DNA of 64,000 bases from Paraspadella gotoi (taxonomy: Eukaryota > Chaetognatha). Below the pieces are notes generated by a model. The model made no database searches. It saw nothing but the letters and a program-made list of their open reading frames with translations, and was not told where the DNA came from. Below are positions 23,701 to 36,386 of this stretch, piece after piece; within the stretch, counting starts at the first letter, position 1; the number at the start of each line of letters is the position of its first letter. The DNA is taken from the NCBI GenBank assembly GCA_051294375.1, contig CM119263.1, forward strand, positions 1,162,550-1,226,549, given 5' to 3'. Both the position numbers and the translations under genes were made by a program.

Positions 23701-26700
23701 GGGTAGTGTTCCATCCACAGTCCTAAAGACTTCCTCTGCGTTGGCAAAGCGAGAGACGTCCTAGGTGTAACCGCGCCAGTGACTGGAGCGTCACTGAGGT
23801 GTCGGATGCCCCCAAAGCCAACAGTGAGATGCCCATCCCAATGGGCATCACAGGCAACACGGCTGTTGCCATAACGGGTTTGATTGAATAAAAATGGTCC
23901 CGTCCGTTTATTTTATGTTTTTGATTTTGATTTATTTATTTAAAAGAAAAAAAGGACTGAGTTATTCGAAAGATGTACAAATAAGCTTAATCATTTTTTA
24001 GTAGTCGTCTTAATTTCACAATCTCATATTCTTCACTCAGACAAACGATTGCTAGTGAACACAGAGAGTCACTTTCTGGATGGTGAAGGCTTTCTGCGGC
24101 GATGATCGCGAAGAATCACGGTCACATCGTCACCATTGCCTCTGGAGCCGGTGAGAGGAGTTGCGGATCCCGGCTTGAGGGACTCTCGAATCATTTTTAC
24201 AATGTGTTTGAATATCAGTTAATCTAGTTGTCAGGAAGAAACTCTAGCTTAAATACGAAAAAATTCTGAGAAATACACTGATGGGGCCTATTAATTAGTT
24301 TATCGACAAATATATTTAAAAGTCATGTCAGATGAAATATCCGTGACGAAGGTATCATCCGCTGGAAATGGAACAGTGGATGGATCTGAGAGACCAAATG
24401 GTTTGCCTCTCCTGGCTTTTCTCTATTTTCTTCTGATTGACAATCAGAGAGCTTGCCTCTCTTGGCGTTTCTATCCTTTTCTTTTGAGAGGAGAGGAGGC
24501 TTCCTCGAGGAAACCGACGGCAGGGAAAGAGGAGAGAGAACTTGATCACTCCTCAACTTACCTTCAAGAAATCAACATCGAATTCTGTTTATTGTATTTG
24601 TTTACTGTCTGTTTATAACTTTATACTGCCAGGCAAACCATTTGGTCCATTAAATCCACCCACTGGTATTATAAACTGTGATCCGGTCACGATCGCTTTT
24701 CATTCCCCCCAAACTATCCCAAGGCCTCGTCGGAATCAACAAATTGGCGGACTATTGCGCCTCTAAATACGGCGCCGTCGGTTTCGCCGAGTCTCTCATG
24801 GCCGAACTGGACGTGTGCGGCGCCGACGGCGTCAAAACGACGCTCGTTTGTCCCTACTTCATCTCGACGGGAATGTTCGACGGCGTCGAAACGCGATTCC
24901 CTTTGATCTTGCCGATTTTAACGCCGGATTACGTCACGGATAAGATCATCGACGCCGTCTTGCAAGATCAGGTGGGATAAGGGATTAGGAAAGTTTATTG
25001 CAAGATCAGGTGGGCCAAAAAATGGGGAAAGTTTATTGAGGAAGAGGAAATTAAAAATGAGTACAAATTGGATAACGAAAATGGGAAATTAAAAGGTCAA
25101 AAACATTAAACTAAGTGGGGGATAAAAAGACGACCAGACGAGTTATCGCAGTTTAAACCTAAAAACCGCATTTAAGTAAGTCGACAGGGATTTCAACATG
25201 AAACCAAAGTGGATATTTATTTCACAAAGAACAAGCGCAAGAAGGTGTCAGATTTGAGACAGAGTGAATCAAAGTAGAAACAGAAACTATTTATAAAGAG
25301 CAAAAAGAAATAAATTATGTTATATGAAGAAAGAATAATTTAAAAACTATAAATAATTATTGCTTTAACATTTTTCTTCTCTTTCGCCACTTTTTATTAT
25401 TATTAATTTATGGTTTTCCTTATCGGCCGTTTGCTCTCTTCGTCGTGTCTCTTCTCGTCTCTCTCTCTCTCTTCCTCCTCTCTCTCTTCTCTCATCTCTC
25501 TCTCTCTTCTCGTCTCTTTCCCCCCCCTCCGCCAACCGTCCAGGATGTTCTCTACATGCCGGCGCGTGTCTGTATCGTTGCTTGTCTTCGCCAAAGGATT
25601 TCTGCCGGCGAGGGCGTTGCAGGTCATCCTCAGATTTATCGGCGCCGGAGAAATGATGACGCACTTTGTCGGCAAAAACAAGTGACAAATGACAGCGGAC
25701 TTGGTCGGAAAAGGGGAAGAGGAAGCGACGGAGAATAATGACAAAGGAGCGTCTCGCCGCGATTGGTGAAAAAGTCGAAGAATTTTGAGTAATAAAATTT
25801 GTGTTTTTCTTTCATGAAAATCGATTAACTTGAAAAATAAAGAAAAGCGATTTCTGATTTTTTTTTTTTTTTTATACAGAATGTATCCTATTAACGAATC
25901 TTATTAAGCCATTTTGTTTTTCGATAGAACGTCACGTTAAAAACGTGTCTTACGAATTAGTCGACATTATTTATAACATGGAACTAATAAAGGGTCGTTG
26001 TACATGGGACTACGGGAATAGGGTAATTAAAAAACCAAATACATACTTTCTTATTATTATAATTCTTTGTTCACCGGAGAAATTCCTTAAAAACTAAGTT
26101 CATAATTATTTGCTCCGTAATGAATTGATTCCCGCGACAACGACTCATAATCTGATTGTTGAAGCTTGTTATTATCTCGTCGTTGGCGTCGGAAAAGCTT
26201 GCATTCCATTTGTCAGAACCAAGTCGGTGGAAAATCAAATCGTTCTCATCACGGGTAATTAATTTTTTGGTTGTTATACTAAACTTGAATAATGGAATGT
26301 CACGTTAGTAGATCGACAACTTTGATTAATTTCCGAGGCGCCGGAAGCGGCATGGGACGATGCTTGGCGGAAAAGTTTGCGTTGCGTCACAAAGCGAAAG
26401 TCGTCTGCGTGGACATCGTCGAAGACCAGAATCGAGAGACTGTGGATATCATCAAAGGCAAAAACGTGAGTTTATTGGAGGCGAAGTCAAAGAAACTGGA
26501 ATTGTAAAGACCTTCCTCTTAACGCTCGCTAAATCTGAGCTGGTTTAGTTCTCGAGGTCGCCGAGAGAGGGCGAGTTGGAACCTGTCTCGTGCACGTGAC
26601 CGCGTGAGCCGGTGGAGGGCTCGTTTTATTAGGCCGAGGGCGCGTTGGAGCTCGCCAGGGGGCGCTTGAGAACCCATCTATGTGAAAGAGATGCTCGGCA

Positions 26701-29700
26701 TAAAGGCGCTAGACTTTTGGGCTGGCCTGAACCCATTTCGGCGTCGACGAACAGTCACAACCTCGTCGTGGCGCTGAAGGTCTCTTCATACATATTCAAC
26801 TGTTCATTTGTTCAGGGTTTCGCGGAAGCGTTCATGTGCGACGTCTCGGATCCGGATGAGGTCATGAAGTTGGCGTCGGCGGTGAAGGCCAACGTGGGCG
26901 AGGTCGACATCCTCGTCAACAACGCCGGCGTCCTCTACGGGAAGGAGTTTCTCGAGTCCACCGTCGAAATGAACAGGTGGCGTTGGGAAAAACAATAGAG
27001 CAATGGGAGGAAGTGAGAAGGGGAAAGAGCAAATAGAAAAAAAAGAAATAGGGAGAAAAGAAGGCAAGGAAACGATAAAGATATTAGTCAAGGCGCAAGG
27101 AATTAAAAAATAATATTATTTATATTTTTTTTAATATTATGGCAACTGCCTGGTAGCCTGTGATGCCCATTGGGATGGGGCATCTCACTGTTGGCTTTTT
27201 TTTTTAGAAAGACGATGGCGGTGAACTTTGAAGCTCAAATGTGGATGGTGAAAGCTTTTCTTCCTTCGATGATGGAGAGAAATCACGGACACTTAGTCAC
27301 CATGTCGTCCGTGTCAGGTTCGTCGACATTTAACATTGCTTGCCTTGGATCGCTTTTAGGCAATCATCGATTGCCAATCAAGCAATGACATCCAGTGAAT
27401 AGTTTTAGCTGAAGCTTATCTGAGTTCTCAACAAATCTTTTTTATCGAAAGACGGACTGACCGACTGGTCTATCATCCTCTTCCTCACTCGCCTCATTCT
27501 CCTTCCCCCCCCCCCTCGTCTGCAGGCCTGGCGGGCATCCGCAAGTTGGTCGACTACTCCGCCTCCAAGTACGCCACCATCGGCTTCGCGGAGTCCCTCG
27601 CCGCCGAGATCGTGTGGGCGGGAAAAGACGGCGTCAAGTCCACGATCGTCTGCTCCTTCTTCGTCTCGACGGGGATGTTCGCCGGAGCCAAGACGGCCTT
27701 CCCTAAACTCATGCCCATCCACACACCCGATAGAGCAACTGACAAGATCTTGGAGGCCGTCTTGTCCAATCAGGTTTATCATGTGTTGTTCGTTGGGGTG
27801 TATGGGAGGTTTTTGTTTGTTATGTTTTTGTTTTGTTATGTTTTTTGTTTTGTTAGTGTTTTTTTGGGTGAGAGTAGGGAAGTAAGTGAATTAGGTAAGT
27901 GGAAGAAATTGATTGAAAAAGTGAAGAAAATGAGAGGAAAGAAGAATATAATTAATTATGAATAAAATCTTTAAAAATGAACTGACGGAAAAAAAACGTA
28001 AATTGATAAATAAATGATTAATTAATTAATTAACTCATTAATGAATTAATTTAATTAAAAAAATGATTAAATAAGTAAATAAATCAGTAAATCCTAAAAA
28101 GATGAATCAAGTATAATTATATGAATAAATCAATATGTCAATGAATACAAAAGATAAAACAATCAATCAGTCGATCAAAAATGAAATGCAATCGTCATTC
28201 TTTCTATTCCTATTTTCAGGAAGTGCTCTACATGCCGCGCGTCATTTACCCATTAGTCATGGCCAAGGCCATACTTCCGGTCCAATCGCTTAACTCCGTA
28301 ATGAATTGCTTTGGCTCCCACGAGCTCATGGACACGTTTTACGGGCGAGAGGGCGACAAGTCTAAAAATAACTCTGCGGCACCGAACGAAGACGAGAAGA
28401 AAAATGAATTAAAAAAAGAGAAATGAAAATCGAATAAATTCGTGAAAAAAAAACTGAAGGGAAAAAAGGGCGAAAGTAGGCTCTCTTTTCCGAGAGTGCC
28501 GCATTTCTGTTCGTTTATCCTAGAATTTAATTATAACCTAATTTTTAACCGAAATATATTTTTAAATTTATATACCAATATTTAACCCTAATCCTAATCA
28601 GTAATCCTAACCTAATCCTGAACCCTAATCCTGAACCCTTATCTTTAATTTCATTTAACCCTTAATCTTTAACCTTAAACCCTAAATACTAGTCCTTAAC
28701 CAAAATCCCTAACCCTAATCATAAANNNNNNNNNNNNNNNNNNNNNNNNNNNNNNNNNNNNNNNNNNNNNNNNNNNNNNNNNNNNNNNNNNNNNNNNNNN
28801 NNNNNNNNNNNNNNNNNNNNNNNNNNNNNNNNNNNNNNNNNNNNNNNNNNNNNNNNNNNNNNNNNNNNNNNNNNNNNNNNNNNACCTTAATCAATAACCT
28901 AATCCCTTATATAATCCCTAACCCTAATCTTTAACCTAATCTTTAATTAAAAAAAATTAAACTAATGTAGAGTCGCCTCACTAATTCCCAATTTAAGATA
29001 AAAATGGGGAGTTCTGGGAAAATATGGCCTACTAATTAGCCGATAATGTCATAATTTTCTAGTTAAATGTCAATATTTTCTTTAGTACTAATAGTAGGAC
29101 CGTTATTAAGCATATGAAAAATTTTAAATGGTAGTCGTTTCATATAGTAATATCTTAAACTTGTTCCAAAAAAAAAAGGGAAACTTAGTTCCATTCTTGT
29201 AATATTATTAACTTATTATAAATTTCAATATCACTAAGACACTAACAAATGTATAATTTTTATTGAAGGCAACAACGCAGTATAGATTTTTAGGCATGAC
29301 TTATTTTTTTATCCGACCGCAAAGTTCGGGAGACCTTCAAAAATCTCATTTGAATTTCTAGACGGCTAATTTAAAACGAAAATTTTGGTAATGAGGTAAT
29401 ACTTTAGTTCCGTCCTTATGTTTAAGTAAATCTGAAACAAAAAACTGCGATTTTGCCTAAAAATTTATTAACAGCAATTTAAATTTTAATGTAATTTCGT
29501 CATCGTCATTAATTTCTTTGTCAAAAAACAAATCCTGTGATTGATTAAAGGTTTTGGATCGGGAGCTCAGTTTCGATTTAGAAAAAAAAACGGTCGGGCN
29601 NNNNNNNNNNNNNNNNNNNNNNNNNNNNNNNNNNNNNNNNNNNNNNNNNNNNNNNNNNNNNNNNNNNNNNNNNNNNNNNNNNNNNNNNNNNNNNNNNNNN

Positions 29701-32700
29701 NNNNNNNNNNNNNNNNNNNNNNNNNNNNNNNNNNNNNNNNNNNNNNNNNNNNNNNNNNNNNNNNNNNNNNNNNNNNNNNNNNNNNNNNNNNNNNNNNNNN
29801 NNNNNNNNNNNNNACAACCATTATCAACATCTCTCTCGAGGTCTGTAGATAACAACTCTCCACCGAAGCTGTTGAGAAAAACAGATTCAATTCTCCTCCT
29901 CAAAATTCTTATTTGATTTCGTGATTCGCGGTATAAGGTTTTTTCAACTTCCCCTTTTCTTACGGACAAAAAGAAGACGAACGGAAAGATGGACTTCATC
30001 GGNNNNNNNNNNNNNNNNNNNNNNNNNNNNNNNNNNNNNNNNNNNNNNNNNNNNNNNNNNNNNNNNNNNNNNNNNNNNNNNNNNNNNNNNNNNNNNNNNN
30101 NNNNNNNNNNNNNNNNNNNNNNNNNNNNNNNNNNNNNNNNNNNNNNNNNNNNNNNNNNNNNNNNNNNNNNNNNNNNNNNNNNNNNNNNNNNNNNNNNNNN
30201 NNNNNNNNNNGTCATTCTGGTCACCGGTAAGAGCGTTAGTTGTGGAAGCTAATTGACAGTCATTCAGTTATATTTTTTTAACCATTTATTAAAAGTTTTT
30301 ATCCTTCAATGAAATCTTGATTCATTAGTGCGTTTTATTTTCTACCGTATAAATTTCTGATAACTCCGCAAATTTTTTTAGGTAATTTAATCATCAAAAC
30401 TGAATGAGAATTTGTGCCGATTAAAAACTTAAACTTAAATAAATTATAACTTAGTATCTGAAAATTTTTAAAAACCAAACGTTTTAAAATATGAATTTGA
30501 GCCATATCAGAAATAATTATGCAATAAACGTTTCCACAGGCGCCGGTAGCGGGCTCGGTCGCATGATGGCGCAAAAGTTGGCGTTACGTCACGGAGCGAC
30601 AGTCGTCTGCGTTGACGTCAACGCCTCCGCCAATCAGGAGACGGCGAACAACATCAAAGCAGACAGCGTGAGATAGACGCAGTCATAAACGAGTCGGGCG
30701 TCACTTAATAAATTACTTAAAATTAATTGATTTTTTTGAAATTTTTAATAATACAATAACTGTTTTGAACTAAGTTCGGAGAAGTGGCGTCTTTGAATTC
30801 TAACTGACTGGACTAATTCTGCGCATTCAAAACCAGATGGAATTGGGTATAAAATGGCGCAGAAGAGACGATGGCGCCGGTCCAGACGCCCTGGAGATGC
30901 TGACGACAAAGTCTCAGTAGACGACGTCGGCTAAGGCCGAAATGACGACTGTCCACTAAGCCCAGGACTTGACGAAAGGTCTGTAGTCTTTGCTGTAGAA
31001 GGAGTCTGTAGATAGAAGTCCTGGGCAAAGAATAACAAAAGCATTTATCACAAACTCAGCAAATATATATAAATTTAAAGTGTCTTTCTTACTTGTTTCT
31101 GAAGCCAATATTAACCAAAAAGAGATGCTTCTCTTCATAGAAAAGTCCACCAAACCAGCGCATCAACAAAAAATAAGATTCCGAGATTCTGATAAGAGTC
31201 TAAATAAGCTCTGAAAAGAACTAAAAACCCAGTGACAACGTTGAGATCTGAAGATGCCACGTGGCCAGAATTCGATAAGAAATCTTAATCGAAATCTATC
31301 GAAATCACGGGCACAATCAGAATCAGCTGTACACTGCCTTCGGAATTCTGTACTAAGGTATAAACAAAAGAAAGAGCCTAAAGATGTCGTGTCGATGCTA
31401 GAATGGAAGCATTTTCGATGCCAGTAATAAAGAGCAAGAGCAACGGGGAAAAAGGTAGAGAAGCTGATTTCCTCGTCATATTAGAGATAGTTATTTTCGT
31501 AACAATAACCAAACTTACATTTTTTGAATCTTCATTCTTATTTCGGCGATTCGATATACTCACAGCAGTTTATTAAATATTAATAAAATAATATCGGATA
31601 TAATAAATCGGAAATTTTTTTAAGTCTGTGGATAAGGCTCTAAGTGGGCTGAAAGATTACTATCGGTAACCTCTGTGCCCCCTCGGCAGCCATACAACAG
31701 GTCGGGCTTTGGAACCAGGCTTGTAGGTTTTCCACGCCCCCAATGCGGCTTACGGCCGTCCTCACGCTTCCCGCAGGGGAAGTACCGATTTGGGATCGAA
31801 CCCGGTACCTAGTGGGTACCAGTGATACTAGATGTCGGGATATTAGACGGGGTGAACTTATTCAATGCCGACTTCAAGCCGAGTGAGCTCTCTCGAACCA
31901 CCTGCATCCCATCTCTACTTCTGCTCCCCCCCCCACGACAATCCTTTTCCGATCTAACCAGGGATCAGCGGTGGCGTTCACTTGCGATCTCACTGACCCA
32001 AAGGAAGTGGAGGCGCTGGCGTCGGCGGTGAAGGCCAACGTGGGCGACGTCGACATCCTCGTCAACAACGCCGGAGTCGTCACGGGGAAGGAGTTCCTCG
32101 AATCCTCCAACAAGATGAACAGGTGTTGGACATAAACAGGTGTTGGACATAAACAAGATGAACAGGTGTTGGACATAAACATGTTGGACATAAACATGTT
32201 GGACATAAACATGTTGGACATAAACATGTTGGACATGAACATGTTGGACATAAACTCTCGTCGTAATCACGGGAAAAACAGAAAAAGAAAAGGAGAAAGA
32301 AGTTGCTCATTCAGGCCGATAAAATTTTAAAAATCAGTATGAAGTTGGAATGACCAATTAAAAATGTATTCATCAAAAAGCTAACTTTTCAATCCCCTTT
32401 ATTTTGAAATGATTGTATAGCCAACCCCCTTAAGCTTTCTATCAATTTTATTCCCCTTATATCGGACCTTATCAATGAATAATATAATTATATATCTTAA
32501 CCTTTCGAATTTTACTGATTAATTCCCTTTCTTCCAAAACGAGGCTGACGATGGCCGTGAACACCGAGTCTCACTTTTGGACGACGAAGGCTTTTCTTCC
32601 TCCCATGATCGAAAAGAATCACGGTCACATCGTCACCATCGCTTCTGGAGCCGGTGAGCAGTTTTTCATCGCGGCGAGAGCACTCGCTAAACAACTCTCT

Positions 32701-33252
32701 GAGTTAGTTTTCGTTGGTCCGTCATGTCATTTCATGTCCTTCCGTCTGTCTATCAGTAAGTCAACCTGATAACCTGGAAATGCCATACGATAACTCGAAA
32801 GTGAGTCTTGCCAAAACAAAATTATCCAGACTCTTTCTGAGAAAATAAGAACTAATATGCAAATTAGGTTTAAAACGAGGCTAGCATAAAAAAGAGCAAT
32901 CCAATAGTTAATACGGCGCAAGAGCTTGGAATTACTTTTCTTGACTAAAAGTAAGGTTAAAGAGACTCATCCCCCCCGCCCCCCTAGGCCTAATGGGCGT
33001 CCACAAATTGGCGGATTATTGCGCCTCCAAATTCGGAGCCGTGGGGTTCGCCGAGTCCCTCATGTCCGAACTCTACACGATGGGCAAAGATGGAGTCAAG
33101 TCCACACTCGTCTGTCCTTACTTCATCTCGACGGGGATGTTCGACGGCGTCTCCACCAGATTCCCTTGCATCCTTCCCATTTTGACGCCTGACTACGTCA
33201 CCGACAGAATCATAGACGCCGTTTTGACCAATCAGGTAGAGTATTAAGGGGT

Positions 33253-33295
<43 letters not shown>

Positions 33296-34144
33296 AATTT
33301 GATCTCTGACCGAATAAATACTGCCCATCCAGGAGATTCTGCTTATGCCCCGCATCCTTTACGTGCTCGTCTTCTTCAAGTCTATCCTTCCGGTCAAAGC
33401 GGGTCACGTCGTCATGAAATTTCTCGGCGCCGGAGAAATGATGGCGCATTTCGTCGGCCGACCGAAAAACGATTGACAAAAGAGCATCGAGGAGAAATCG
33501 AAATAAGAAAAAAAGGGAAAAACTTGAGAGAAAAACTGTTGGTGTCTTTTTCGTCAGGGATTTAAAAAAAATCAAAATAAATTTGTTTTTTTGCGCACGA
33601 ATGAAAACAAAAATCGCGAAAGCATTACGATGACAAAATAAAACGTTATTTTCACTAATTTTCAATTAATTGGGTATTCAAAAGAAATTACTAATACTAA
33701 TACTTATACTAATACTCACTTGGCGACCTTCTGAAGAAGTGCGTAGGTTGAGCAACTCTTGAAGAGACCAATGACGCGACGTTTCAACCCGTGCTGCCAA
33801 ATGAAGTCAAAACCAATTAAAGATTTAAACATTTAACAACAACAACAACGTTAAGTTAAAATCGCTATCCATAAGCTTGATCAAAGCTCTCCTCACTTGC
33901 AAGCAGAGATCGACGGAAGCACAGAGCGTCGTGAGCGAAGCCGAATCTTCGTGAATGAATTTTTTCGTCACTGATTCCTCCATGATGTGTTTCACCTGAC
34001 AATTTTAGAGGCGATCGTCAAAAATATATGCATTAATTATCGATCGCAATATGTGAGACCGAAGATGACAGTTTTTCTTTGGTCATTAATTTTTTCTACT
34101 CACGTTCTCTCTCTCTCTCTTCTCCTCTCTTCATCTCTCTCTCT

Positions 34145-34201
<57 letters not shown>

Positions 34202-36355
34202 GTCTCTCTCTCCCCTCTCTCTCTCTCTCTCTCTCTCCCTCTCTCTCTCTCGCTCTCTTCTCATCCTCTCTCTCTCTCTCTCTCTCTCTTCTCCAGTCTC
34301 TACTCTCTCTCTTCTTCTTCTCCCTTCCCATCTCTCACTCCTTCTTGACGCTCCGACAGCAATTCTCTGCTTTCTCCTACTGCGGGCGGCGTCGAGCGGT
34401 TTTTCCTGCAGCACCGACGCCGTCAACGACGACAACGACGACGACAACGACGACGACTTCTGTTTGGTCGATGGAGCGGCAGAGGGAGTGGTAGGGGTGG
34501 TGTGAGAAGCAGCCGAGTCGGCGAGTGTAGCGGGAATGGCAGAGTGAGCGGCGCCGGGGGAGTGGATGGCGTCTTCGTCGATAGAAGCGGCGCCAGAATC
34601 GACGCCGGAAGATGGCGTTGTCGTTGTCGTCGTCGCCATCGTCGTCGCCGTTTCTATGGCGACCACTTCGTCGGCGTCATCGGCTTCTGAAGAGTTTACG
34701 GGTTTCATTGTATGTTTACATTTTCCATTTAGACAACAGTTTGATAAAAGTTTATTTTAAAAAAGGACTAGTTATTTTATTTTATTTAGACTTCAATGTA
34801 CCCATGTTTATAAATCTATAGTTAGTCAAATTTTTTAAAATGGTCGCTTGAAAAAAAAAGGGTTTTTTTTTATTTATATAACGTTAAAAACATCAAAAAA
34901 CACTAAAAACATTTAAAACATTTAAACGTAAAAAACAAAATAATAAAAAGGAAAAAAATAAGATGACATAAAATTTAATAACAGTTACCCAGCAAAACAT
35001 CTATAAATCTACCAATAGATAGTCAATAAAAACGATAAAATTAACAAACAAAACAAAAATAAAACGAAAAAGTACAAAAACAAAACAACAATAAAAACGA
35101 AACAATAAATAAAAAAAAACAGTAAATCTCTCACCGCCGACTTTTTTCGAGAAGGGAGAAATGGCCGATAGAATTTTCATGGGCGTCAAAGGAAACGTCA
35201 AATTGGTCGAGATGGCGTCCTTGGCGGTGGCGGAGCTGCCAGTGGGGCTACTAGCGGCGTTCCCGTTGGCGGCGACCTTGTCGCCCTCTGTCGTATCATC
35301 AGAGCCCGGAAATTCGCTGGACGAAAATACGGTGAATGAAATCTCTCTCTCTCTCCTCTCAGTCCTTCGTCCCTTCTCCCGATCTCCGTCTTGGCCCTCT
35401 CTGTCTCTCCTCATCGTCTCTCTATCATTCTCTCTCCTCTCTCTCTCTCTCTTCTCTCTCTCTCTCAATTCCCCCTTTACAGCTCTTTTGGGACTAACTT
35501 CACAAAAACGGTTAACGATAGAAGAAAAAAGGAATTATAATTGGAAGCCAGGCTAATTTCTCTTTCAATCGATATAAAATAGTCTGAAAAAAATGTCGCG
35601 GCAACTCCTTTTTGCATAGCATGTCATATTTTTTCGCGCAGGTTCCTTACAAAATTTTGAGAAATTTGGACGAAAATCAAAATGATGGATGGTGATTTCT
35701 GACTTTTGAACATGCAGTTTTTTTCACTGCAATCCCCTTTATTAATGAAAATGTAGGATAGTGAAGCAAAATGTCCCACGCATCCCCTCCAGAACTGTTT
35801 ACTTTCTGACAGCAGCTGTTTATATTAAACTTATTGGTACTTAAAATATAATAAGAGTCTTAATAAGAGGGAAATATTCCCTCCTTTCGCAATAATGGTA
35901 GGAATGACGGCATTCCCCTCGGGCGTGGTCACAAAAGCCTATGCCGTCATCTCTGAACACTTGGAGAAGATCATGGTTGCCTAAGATGATTTTTTTTAAT
36001 AGATTGTGTTGTCATTACAACATGTTTTCCATATTTACATATTTACCCATCCAAAGGAATTGTTTTCATTTAGTCCCAAGAGATCTAGACCTCCCTGTAC
36101 AAATTCGATTCACTCTCGTTTCACTCTTTGACCTTCCCTCCAAAATCACCCCACAGTTTTCTCTCTCAGCCGCAGATGGCGCTCGAGTGAATCGAGCGAT
36201 AAACGGAGAATCGAGAGGCGAAGAGAGTTTACAGAGTTATCTCTCCTCTACAGACTGAAGACTCCTCTCTCCCGGCCATTTTAGAGTTTATACCTTTTAT
36301 CGGGATCTATTTATTCGATTTTCCTTTTATTACTACATTATTCTCTTTCTTTTTC

Positions 36356-36386
<31 letters not shown>

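Larger units (their letters stand above)
22321..25685 (+). pseudogene. SDR16C-like dehydrogenase A, frame-disrupted
   Basis: First of three tandem short-chain dehydrogenases resembling the SDR16C group (retinol dehydrogenase 10, epidermal retinol dehydrogenase 2, 17-beta-HSD11/13), ER-anchored NAD(P) enzymes. Exons: 22321-22450 (MSVLTELVH, hydrophobic anchor, ends ILITG), 22757-22884 (TGTGGGLGR cofactor motif), 23392-23552 (ILINNAG), 24041-24150, 24724-24971 (YCASK catalytic Tyr/Lys), 25544-25685. Exon 4 has the same 110-nt length as in its neighbours but needs +1, +1 and -2 shifts to align, and its recorded frame meets a TGA. Exon 6 has one extra base near 25588. So it is a pseudogene or carries sequence errors; exons 1-3 and 5 look intact. 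It lies inside the SGSM intron, opposite in direction. Confidence 0.75.
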
